DNA from: Campylobacteraceae bacterium
GTDB lineage: Bacteria; Campylobacterota; Campylobacteria; Campylobacterales; Sulfurospirillaceae
Direction: 5' to 3'
DNA length: 17,771 nucleotides
Assembly (NCBI GenBank): GCA_027040375.1
Contig: JALUMJ010000224.1
Location: forward strand, 1 to 17,771
Shown piece after piece: positions 1 to 9,544 of this stretch (positions are counted from its first letter, which is position 1; each line of letters starts with the position of its first letter). The notes beneath the pieces were generated by a model that was not told the origin of the DNA, did not search any database, and worked only from the letters and a program-made list of their open reading frames with translations. Both the position numbers and the translations under genes were made by a program.

Positions 1-197
1 CTTCTTAAGATAGTATGGTAACCTATCTTATACTCTTGACCATTTACAGTAATTTGATTTGTTGCCCTAACTTCTCTTTTTTGCATATCTGTTGTTGGAA
101 CACTTACACCTTTGAACTCCACTTTTGCTATATTTCCAGCAAATGCAAATGTACTAAGTGCCAATGCTGAAATAACAACCAAACTCAATCTATTCAT
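1..197 (-). CDS. Exported protein, N-terminal part only (possibly PhoX/DUF839-like)
   Basis: This is the first 65 codons of a gene that runs off the left edge. The start is the ATG at 197-195, with an AAGGAG ribosome site at 204-209, spaced normally. Residues 1-20 form a clear Sec signal peptide: MNR, then a hydrophobic stretch, ending in AFAFA before GN, so the product is exported. The mature part begins NIAKVEFKGVSVPTTD and later reads VNGQEYKIGYHTILR. That opening reminds me of exported DUF839/PhoX-type phosphatases of Campylobacterota, but this rests on memory of a short stretch and is weak. It has its own promoter at 228-255 and is separated from the desulfidase gene by 94 bases on the same strand. 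Confidence 0.75.
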   Translation of the reverse strand, partial: MNRLSLVVISALALSTFAFAGNIAKVEFKGVSVPTTDMQKREVRATNQITVNGQEYKIGYHTILR

Positions 198-227
198 CAC
201 TATCTCCTTTTTAAAATTTGTGATAAA

Positions 228-255
228 ATTATAATAAAAGATAGTTACAAAACAA
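228..255 (-). promoter_or_regulatory. Sigma-70-type promoter of the left-edge exported-protein gene
   Basis: Read on the minus strand, a perfect -10 box TATAAT lies at 233-228 and a TTGTTT -35 candidate at 255-250, separated by 16 bases. Transcription would begin about 24 bases before the ATG at 197, leaving just enough room for the ribosome site. Confidence 0.6.
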
Positions 256-291
256 TAACAAAAAAATACAAGAGTGTTTAAGTCGTTTTTT

Positions 292-1572
292 TTAATTTTT
301 TTCCATAATATTTAAGATTATATTGTCAGTTTCCTTCATTCCTGTCTTTGCAAGTATTCCGATGTTATTTATGGTGTCCTCTATATCATGCCCAACTATG
401 CCATCACCACTATGAAGTGCTCGGTTTGAAAGTGCTAACATGGAAGAATCAAATGCAGTATAAACTCCAGTAGCTATCTTCATGGCACATGATGCTTTTG
501 CTCCATCGCAGATGACTCCAGAGATGTTTCCAAGTGAATTTGTGATGGCCATAGATATGCTATCATAACTGCCATCTTCAACAAATACCAAGGCGCCACT
601 AACCGCACTAGTTGCGCAAATAACTCCACAAAAAGCAGACAATCTTCCTATGCTGGATTTTAAATGTATCGTTGTTAAATGTGAAAAGAAAAGTGTGCGA
701 ATCAAAGTTTCATGCGATTTCTTTTGGTCTTGGCAGTATTTTATAATTGGCAAAGATGCGGCCATGCCTTGATTTCCACTTCCACTTGTAGTCATGACTG
801 GCAAAGAACAACCGCTCATCCTAGCGTCTCCACCAGCTGATGCAAAACTAGCACATCGATTTCTTTGGTCGTCTCCATAGAGTCCTTTTTGTATGTTTTT
901 ATTTATCATACACCCTATATTTACACCATATTCTCCATCTAGTCCTGCTTTTGCGATTGTGCTATTTCTTTGAATAACTAAATCAAACAAATCTTCGATG
1001 AGTGAGATATCTATACTTTTTGCAAGTTCATATATGTCTTTTACTGTTAATTTCTCTCTGTCTTCATAAGGCGTACTAAATTGTGCGTCATTACAAGCTC
1101 GGTTTATAACTTTTTTGCCATCTTTTTCTACCTTTGTTATGTTTGTGTGTAAATGTTTGATTTCTACAAGAGCACTATTGTCGCCATTGTAAACGATAGC
1201 TTTAGCATAAAGAGGTATGTCGGTTTTCTCATGTATGACATGCACGGCACCAGAATTTAGAAAATCTTTCACAGCTTGCAACTCTTTTTCTTTGACATCA
1301 CTTATGACCATCAACTCTTTTGATGCATCTCCAGCAACTGCGCCCATGGCACAAGACGCTTCTATACCTATAAGCCCTCCTGAGTTTGGGATATTGACTG
1401 ATTTTACATTTTTAATCATATTGCCTGAGACATAAATATCTATCTTTTTAGCAGGTTTTCCTAGGATTTCTACAGCTTTTGCGCATGCGTAAGCCAAGGC
1501 TATTGGCTCGGTGCAACCCTGAGCTGGAACGATTTCTTCTTTTAGTATGTTTAATATGTTTTGCGTATTCAT
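292..1572 (-). CDS. cyuA: L-cysteine desulfidase, CyuA/UPF0597 family
   Basis: This 426-residue protein belongs to the serine-dehydratase-like UPF0597 family (E. coli YhaM/CyuA). Those enzymes use a [4Fe-4S] cluster to break L-cysteine into pyruvate, ammonia and sulfide in the cytoplasm. The hallmark N-terminal motif PAQGCTEPIALAYA is at residues 16-29 (Cys20). Later landmarks are GGDARMSGC (Cys255), SAFCGVIC (Cys315, Cys319) and ICDGAKASC (Cys355, Cys362). Three of these cysteines should bind the cluster; Cys20, Cys315 and Cys355 are the best candidates by spacing. I chose the ATG at 1572 because a longer reading to 1647 would run far into the upstream gene and precede the family's normal N-terminus. 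It starts 8 bases after the DUF4139 gene stops, so the two are probably co-transcribed. The family is clear; the exact substrate (cysteine versus a related amino acid) is inferred. Confidence 0.88.
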   Translation of the reverse strand: MNTQNILNILKEEIVPAQGCTEPIALAYACAKAVEILGKPAKKIDIYVSGNMIKNVKSVNIPNSGGLIGIEASCAMGAVAGDASKELMVISDVKEKELQAVKDFLNSGAVHVIHEKTDIPLYAKAIVYNGDNSALVEIKHLHTNITKVEKDGKKVINRACNDAQFSTPYEDREKLTVKDIYELAKSIDISLIEDLFDLVIQRNSTIAKAGLDGEYGVNIGCMINKNIQKGLYGDDQRNRCASFASAGGDARMSGCSLPVMTTSGSGNQGMAASLPIIKYCQDQKKSHETLIRTLFFSHLTTIHLKSSIGRLSAFCGVICATSAVSGALVFVEDGSYDSISMAITNSLGNISGVICDGAKASCAMKIATGVYTAFDSSMLALSNRALHSGDGIVGHDIEDTINNIGILAKTGMKETDNIILNIMEKN

Positions 1573-1580
1573 AACTTTCC

Positions 1581-2984
1581 CTATTTTGTTATAGTATAGC
1601 CGTATTTTATAGTTTTTTCTGCATTCGCTTTTAGCGTAAAGCTCCATGTGACTTTACCTTTTTTAGTAGTCTTTGCATTTTTAGTGTCAAAAAGTGGCTC
1701 CACCTCTATACTTTCATCTTGCGATATTGGCAATCTTTCTATTAGATTTATTTTTTGTGAGATATTGCTCATATTTTTTATGTTGTATAGCCAAATTTGT
1801 ATATTTTTTTTATTTTTTGTGAAAAACTCACTCTCGTTAAATCTTTTAAGCAGAGTTTTTTTGACTTTTATATTTTGATTTTCTCCAAAATAGATAGGAT
1901 AAAAATCACCTTTTTTTATGTAAGGAGTCAGAATTTTACCGACTTCATTGCCATCAAGATAGATGTGCGAAAGGGCTCTTTGATAAACTTTATCGCTTTT
2001 AAATTTTGTTTTTAGATATGCTCTATTACTGGCATAGCCATCTATGTAGTTTGAAAACTTTATGTTTACTGTTTGTCTCTCTAGCGTAAAAATCTTTGGA
2101 TTATTGCTTTTTAAACTAACATTTTTCAAAACAAAAGAAGATGTAGAAAACCCTCTTTTAAAAGAAGCGCCTCTATCTGATGACATAACTTTTGCAGATG
2201 CAAACATAGCATTTTTTGGCAATCTTTTTTTCTTTTGCATTAAATACTTTGGATAAAATGGATACGGAGCAACTTTTTGATTATAATCGTTTGAATGTGC
2301 ATAAATATCTAAATTTTTAAAATCAAATCCACTTTTTTGCTTTATTTTTATCTTTTTTACAAATGTAAGTTGCTTTGCTTGCGTATTGGCTGAAAATTCA
2401 TAGAAATTATTTACCTCAAAATTATACTCGGGATATGTGATTTTTACTTGACCTTTATCTTTACATGTAAGAGACAAAGTGAACTCTTTGAATTTTTTTA
2501 TTTGAGTGTTTTGAAGCTTTTTTAATCTTTTGTTTGCTTTAGATAACTCTTCTTTTAGGTTGGAAATCTTTTTACTATTTTCTAAAAATCGTTTGTCAAA
2601 AAAGTCTAAGATTTGCTTCATTTCTCCTGTGCTTTTATCTTTCAAAGAAACAGTTGTGAGTATATTGTTTTTTTCGTTCGCATTTTGCAAGAGTACATTT
2701 AATCGCAAAATATTATCTTTTAAATTCATAATTTCTTGATTTGTAACTATTTTTACAGAGCTTAGTCTTGCACTTTTTTTATCGCATCTAGCTGATTTGA
2801 TTTTTATATCTTGAAGCCTTGTTTGCTCAGGTAAAGATAACGACAAACTACCCTTTTTTTCAATGTCAAAAACTTTTGTTATAAATGATGCGTTTTTATA
2901 GATATTAAGCTCTACATGTAAAGGTGTAGAGTAAGCAAATAGCGTGGTTGCAAGGAGGGTAAAAAAAAGTATAATTTTTTGCAT
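1581..2984 (-). CDS. Exported DUF4139 (MuiA-like) coiled-coil protein
   Basis: This 467-residue protein has an N-terminal signal peptide (MQKIILFFTLLATTLFAYS) and is probably periplasmic or surface-attached. Residues about 20-75 form a small beta-rich region like DUF4140. Residues about 85-165 are rich in Lys, Glu and Leu and look like a coiled coil. The C-terminal half matches DUF4139: YLKTKFKSDK, then IYLDGNEVGK, a FGENQNIKVKK strand, then LIERLPISQDESIEVE, and near the end KGKVTWSFTLKANAEKTIKYGY. This is the architecture of mucoidy-inhibitor (MuiA) family proteins. Their molecular function is not known to me, so none is given. The ATG at 2984 has an AAGG ribosome site 7 bases upstream. The cyuA gene follows after 8 bases, and the gene diverges from pyrG with a shared 96-base promoter region. 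Confidence 0.8.
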   Translation of the reverse strand: MQKIILFFTLLATTLFAYSTPLHVELNIYKNASFITKVFDIEKKGSLSLSLPEQTRLQDIKIKSARCDKKSARLSSVKIVTNQEIMNLKDNILRLNVLLQNANEKNNILTTVSLKDKSTGEMKQILDFFDKRFLENSKKISNLKEELSKANKRLKKLQNTQIKKFKEFTLSLTCKDKGQVKITYPEYNFEVNNFYEFSANTQAKQLTFVKKIKIKQKSGFDFKNLDIYAHSNDYNQKVAPYPFYPKYLMQKKKRLPKNAMFASAKVMSSDRGASFKRGFSTSSFVLKNVSLKSNNPKIFTLERQTVNIKFSNYIDGYASNRAYLKTKFKSDKVYQRALSHIYLDGNEVGKILTPYIKKGDFYPIYFGENQNIKVKKTLLKRFNESEFFTKNKKNIQIWLYNIKNMSNISQKINLIERLPISQDESIEVEPLFDTKNAKTTKKGKVTWSFTLKANAEKTIKYGYTITK

Positions 2985-3009
2985 GTAAGGACCTTTTTTG
3001 TTTTTTAGT

Positions 3010-3038
3010 ATTCTATCATAATCAAGATATTATGTAAA
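3010..3038 (-). promoter_or_regulatory. Promoter of the DUF4139-cyuA unit
   Basis: On the minus strand, TTTACA at 3038-3033 and TAGAAT at 3015-3010 are separated by exactly 17 bases. This is a good sigma-70 arrangement, about 20 bases upstream of the likely ribosome site of the gene starting at 2984. Confidence 0.6.
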
Positions 3039-3044
3039 TTCGGA

Positions 3045-3050
3045 TATAAT
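3045..3050 (+). promoter_or_regulatory. -10 box of the pyrG-recJ promoter
   Basis: A perfect TATAAT lies 30 bases before the pyrG ATG, with no convincing -35 box. A strong -10 with a weak -35 is usual in Campylobacterota. It overlaps the region upstream of the divergent DUF4139 promoter, so the two units share one intergenic control region. Confidence 0.6.
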
Positions 3051-3059
3051 CACGATTAA

Positions 3060-6287
<3,228 letters not shown>

Positions 6288-6291
<4 letters not shown>

Positions 6292-6947
6292 TGAATTTTG
6301 CCATCTTTTACTGGCACAAAAAGGCAATCATCTAGCTTTTCTTCTTTTATGCCTTTAGGCGTTTTTGTATATCTAGTTATAATTTGTTTATCCATGCTTT
6401 CAATAGGCGCTACCAATATACCATCGGTTGCCAATTGGTCAAATATCTTTTGAGGTACTTTCTTGATAGAAGCAGAAAAAAGTATGCGATCAAACGGAGC
6501 AAAGTCTCTCCATCCGTTTTGTCCATCGTCAAACCTGACATTTATATTGTGAATTCCCAGCTTTTTAAATCTTTCTTTTGTTTCTTTGGCTAATCGCTCC
6601 ACTCTTTCTATGCTAAAAACTCTTCTTATCAAGTTGCATAAAATCAAAGCTTGATAACCACTACCACAACCTATCTCCAAGACACTATCCGCCCCCTTAC
6701 ATGTAAGAGCTTGAGTCATCTTTGCGACAGTTAAAGGTGAGCTTATCCATTGGTCAGCGACAAGAGGAAGGGCATCTAGCTTATATGCATGTCTCTCAAA
6801 GCCTTTTGGGACAAAAAGAGATCTTTGGCTTTTTGAAATAGCATTTAATACATCATCGTCTATGTTGCATATCTTTTGTATCTCAAGCGCCATTTTCTTT
6901 GATTTTTCAAGCGCCATTTTTGTGTTAAAGTGTGGAGTTATTGACAT
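6288..6947 (-). CDS. pcm: Protein-L-isoaspartate O-methyltransferase
   Basis: This 219-residue SAM-dependent enzyme methylates isoaspartyl residues in aged proteins so they can revert to aspartate. The SAM-binding motif I is VLEIGCGSGYQAL (residues 89-101). The family's QxISxP substrate-site motif appears as QWISSP at 66-71, with Trp where Thr is commoner. The post-motif DGILVAPIE is at about 182-190. The ATG at 6947 lies inside the end of the upstream hydrolase gene (23-base overlap), so translation is coupled. The extra N-terminal segment contains a small tandem repeat, MALEKSKKMALE, encoded by two copies of ATGGCGCTTGA. It is the last gene of the nrdB-containing run and meets recJ tail to tail. 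Confidence 0.95.
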
Positions 6948-7656
6948 TTATATATCTTCTCATCTTTCTTATAATGTTTTTATCAAATTTTGCACTTATT
7001 ATTGAGTCATTATCATGGCAGACTACATCCCCAAAAGGAGATATTACACAACTGCTAGATGCCATATCTTTGTCACTACTGTTTGCGACTATGACATAGC
7101 ATTGGTTGATAATCGCAAGTGCTTTCGAGAGTGACTCAAGGTGTGCTTTTCTACTCTTGCCCCAGTATGAGGGTATGAGTATGACATCCGCTCCTTTTGC
7201 TTTTTCCCAAAGCTCTAAAAATCTAAGTTCAAAACATACAAGTAAAGCAATTTTGATTCCCTCTATCTCGACTATTTGTATGCCAAACTCATCTCCTTGT
7301 GTAAAATGCTTCTCTTCTTCGCCAAGACTAAAAAGCCTAGCTTTGGGTCTTGAATAAATCTCTTTTTCGTTATAAAAGATTTTTGCATTATTAAAATACA
7401 AATTATCCATCTTTTGTGTTAGCGTTAAAGATAAAATCTTGTTTTGTGATAGTTTTTTTATGTTTGGAAGCATTGTTTGTGAAAAATTTGAACTCTCTTC
7501 TAGCATATCGTATTTATAGCCACTCAAACAAAGTTCAGGTGCTAAAACGAGAGAGTTTTTAGGAGTTTTGGATACAAGTGAGCTAAGAGTCTCAAAATTT
7601 TCTTCAAAACTCTTAGTCGCATAATCAAATTGTAAAGCGATTAAATCAGAAATCAT
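6925..7656 (-). CDS. Carbon-nitrogen hydrolase (nitrilase superfamily)
   Basis: This 243-residue cytoplasmic enzyme has the Glu-Lys-Cys catalytic triad: Glu41 in [10 protein letters not shown], Lys105 in SRPKARLF and Cys141 in [10 protein letters not shown]. The last motif resembles omega-amidase and NIT-type amidases rather than true nitrilases. It should hydrolyse an amide or carbamoyl group on a small molecule, but the substrate cannot be read from the sequence. I place the start at the ATG at 7656, which overlaps the last 11 bases of nrdB (shared ATGATTTCTGA). A longer reading from 7743 would add 29 residues that translate nrdB in another frame and do not resemble the family N-terminus. 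The gene is sandwiched and overlapped by nrdB and pcm, so it is part of one operon. Confidence 0.88.
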   Translation of the reverse strand: MISDLIALQFDYATKSFEENFETLSSLVSKTPKNSLVLAPELCLSGYKYDMLEESSNFSQTMLPNIKKLSQNKILSLTLTQKMDNLYFNNAKIFYNEKEIYSRPKARLFSLGEEEKHFTQGDEFGIQIVEIEGIKIALLVCFELRFLELWEKAKGADVILIPSYWGKSRKAHLESLSKALAIINQCYVIVANSSDKDMASSSCVISPFGDVVCHDNDSIISAKFDKNIIRKMRRYINVNNSTL

Positions 7657-8668
7657 CAAATGACAGACTTCCTTTGCTGTAGTTTGCAACATTTCCTTCA
7701 AAGAAGTTTGTTTTTTGGTCATTAAATTTTGAAAAGTCATCAACCCATTTTATAGGATGTTCTGCATTGTACATTTTTTCAAATCCAACAGCATTCAATC
7801 TGTCATCTATGAGATAGTGAATGTACTCCTCTATAATGTCATCGGTAAAGCCCATTATCTGGTTTTGAGTGATGTATTTGCCCCATTCTATCTCTAGCTC
7901 TCCAGCTCGCTCAAACATTTTGTAAACTTTCTTTTGTAATTCATCTGTGAAAAGGTCAGGTCTCTCTTTTCTAGTTGAATTTATCATATTTTGAAAAAGA
8001 AGAAGGTGAGTTATCTCGTCTCTTTGTATAAATCGTATCATTTGAGCACTTCCAAGCATCCTGCCAGCTCTTGCGAGTGCATAAATAGCAGTAAACCCAG
8101 CATAAAAATAGATACCTTCTAGGATTTGATTTGCAAACATTGCTAAAAGAATTTTCTCATCTGTTACATCACCAGCTAACTCTTCATATACGCTAGATAT
8201 ATAGTCATTCTTCTTTCTGAGTATATCATCATGCTTTTCCATCTCATATATAAGGTCAGTATTGTCGCAAATCGCTTCAACCATAACAGCGTAAGACTTA
8301 GAATGGTTTGCTTCTTCATAAGCTTGTCTGATAAGTATAGCATTGATTTCAGGAGCTGTTATGTAAGGGTTTATATTGTCCGCTAAATTGTTTGTTTGGA
8401 AACTATCCATGCTGATAAGCTGAGACCAAACCAAATCATACATCCTCTTTTCAGGCTCAGTCAATCTCTTGTTATAATCAACTACATCTTTGGTCGTATC
8501 AACCTCTTTTGGAAACCAAGTATTTGCTTCCATCATGTCCCAAAGTTTTAAAGCCCATTGGTATTTTGCTTGAGTAAAATTTAAGATACCATGAGGGTTT
8601 CCCCCAAAAATTCTTCTGTCATTTAGATTTTCATTTGAATTTGGATTGTATATGTGTTTTCTTTGCAT
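7646..8668 (-). CDS. nrdB: Class I ribonucleotide reductase, small (radical) subunit
   Basis: This 340-residue subunit houses the dinuclear metal site and the tyrosyl radical that drives class I reduction of ribonucleoside diphosphates. All ligands expected from the family are visible: Asp88 (SMDSF), Glu119 and His122 ([10 protein letters not shown]), Glu184 (QILEGIYFY), and Glu218 and His221 (QRDEITH). Tyr126 sits where the radical tyrosine is expected, so this is not the tyrosine-less subclass. The C-terminal tail ([10 protein letters not shown]) should dock on NrdA. The ATG at 8668 has an AGGA ribosome site 6 bases upstream. It follows nrdG by 41 bases and is separated from its partner nrdA by the class III genes. 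A TAGAAT at 8693-8698 could be a weak internal promoter, but no -35 supports it. Confidence 0.97.
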   Translation of the reverse strand: MQRKHIYNPNSNENLNDRRIFGGNPHGILNFTQAKYQWALKLWDMMEANTWFPKEVDTTKDVVDYNKRLTEPEKRMYDLVWSQLISMDSFQTNNLADNINPYITAPEINAILIRQAYEEANHSKSYAVMVEAICDNTDLIYEMEKHDDILRKKNDYISSVYEELAGDVTDEKILLAMFANQILEGIYFYAGFTAIYALARAGRMLGSAQMIRFIQRDEITHLLLFQNMINSTRKERPDLFTDELQKKVYKMFERAGELEIEWGKYITQNQIMGFTDDIIEEYIHYLIDDRLNAVGFEKMYNAEHPIKWVDDFSKFNDQKTNFFEGNVANYSKGSLSFDDF

Positions 8669-8709
8669 TTGACTTCCTAGATATTTTTATTTATTCTATC
8701 AAAAATAAA

Positions 8710-9444
8710 CTAAAATTCTCGAAATTCTATTTTTATATTTGTATTTATTTTGTTTATGTCTATTTGGTGTTCTTGAGGAGATATATTTCCTACAGTATCT
8801 TCTACATGTAGATAATTTTGTAGGTAGTAAGTGTATTCGTAGTTTCGTCGGTTTAAGTCGTTTATTATCTCATTTATATCTTTAACATCCAGCAAGCCTG
8901 AGTGCACAGTTGTTCTTGTTTCAAAAGGAAATTTTGTTTTTATTAAGAAATCTAGGGTTTGACTAAAAGCATCAAAGTTTTTATTTTTAGTGATATTTTC
9001 AAATTTTTCTTTGGGTGCTTTATAATCAAGTGCTATATAATCTACTAATTTACTCTCGATTAGATCCTGTATCAAATCAGGGTTGGTTCCATTTGTGTCG
9101 ATTTTTATCTTAAAGCCTAGGTTTTGTATCTCTTTGCATAGTTTTTTAAGATGGGGATACAATGTGCATTCTCCACCACTAAGAACAACACCTGTTAGTC
9201 TGTTTTGCCTTGTTTTTAAAAAGTCGAGTGCCTCTTTTATGCTCACGGTGCCTTCGCCAAAAACTATAGGCGTATTGTAGCAATAAGGGCACCTCATGTT
9301 GCATTTACAAAACCAGAAGATACACGCTAGATTTTGTGGAAAATCTAGCGTGGTAAATTTCGTGATATCGTAAAGCGGTTTATTTGTGAGAAAATCTCTC
9401 AATAAACTGAACTCTTTCTCTGTGCTCTCCTGTTTTTCCAACAT
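8710..9444 (-). CDS. nrdG: Anaerobic ribonucleotide reductase activating protein (radical SAM)
   Basis: This 244-residue radical-SAM enzyme uses a [4Fe-4S] cluster and S-adenosylmethionine to place the glycyl radical on class III ribonucleotide reductase. The cluster motif CxxxCxxC is Cys48, Cys52 and Cys55 in FCKCNMRCPYC, with an additional Cys46 just before it. The SAM-binding GGE is at 90-92 (LSGGECTLYP). YDITKFTTLDFP (residues 25-36) is the usual N-terminal landmark of the longer, PFL-activase-like NrdG type. The ATG at 9444 has a GGAG ribosome site 7 bases upstream. It lies inside the glycyl-radical-domain gene, overlapping it by 65 bases in a different frame, which fits tight co-production with its likely substrate. 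The first 24 residues before YDIT are not conserved-looking, and a later TTG start is possible. Confidence 0.94.
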   Translation of the reverse strand: MLEKQESTEKEFSLLRDFLTNKPLYDITKFTTLDFPQNLACIFWFCKCNMRCPYCYNTPIVFGEGTVSIKEALDFLKTRQNRLTGVVLSGGECTLYPHLKKLCKEIQNLGFKIKIDTNGTNPDLIQDLIESKLVDYIALDYKAPKEKFENITKNKNFDAFSQTLDFLIKTKFPFETRTTVHSGLLDVKDINEIINDLNRRNYEYTYYLQNYLHVEDTVGNISPQEHQIDINKINTNIKIEFREF

Positions 9445-9544
9445 TGAAGCTCTCCACTGGTCTATGGTAACCCATAACCCTAGTATATACTATACACCTT
9501 GTGCGCTCACTTTCTAATTTCTTAAGCAATTCGTTTTTGCTCAT
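9380..9544 (-). CDS. Detached glycyl-radical domain of class III ribonucleotide reductase (54 aa)
   Basis: This short gene encodes the C-terminal segment of NrdD as a separate 54-residue protein. It reads MSKNELLKKLESER, then TRCIVYTRVMGYHRPVESF, then NVGKTGEHRERVQF. The RVMGY motif corresponds to RVCGY of E. coli NrdD, whose glycine (Gly681) carries the radical, so Gly25 here is the predicted radical site; RPV and the NxGK...E..R segment after it are also typical NrdD tail. The upstream nrdD chain lacks this segment. The ATG at 9544 is preceded 6 bases away by a strong AAGGAG (9551-9556) located inside nrdD. The gene overlaps nrdD by 23 bases (+1 frame relative to nrdD) and nrdG by 65 bases. 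Alternatives are a sequencing frameshift or programmed +1 frameshifting. The independent ribosome site and the long charged stretch before RVMGY favour a real separate subunit. Confidence 0.85.
   Translation of the reverse strand: MSKNELLKKLESERTRCIVYTRVMGYHRPVESFNVGKTGEHRERVQFIERFSHK

Noticed and set aside
6879..6914. Tandem repeat at the pcm N-terminus as a phase-variation tract
   Set aside because: Only two copies of a short unit are present and their spacing preserves the frame, so it is a small local duplication and not a slippage-prone repeat.
7657..7743. Longer N-terminus of the carbon-nitrogen hydrolase starting at 7743
   Set aside because: The extra residues are an out-of-frame translation of nrdB and do not resemble the family N-terminus, which begins at about [10 protein letters not shown].
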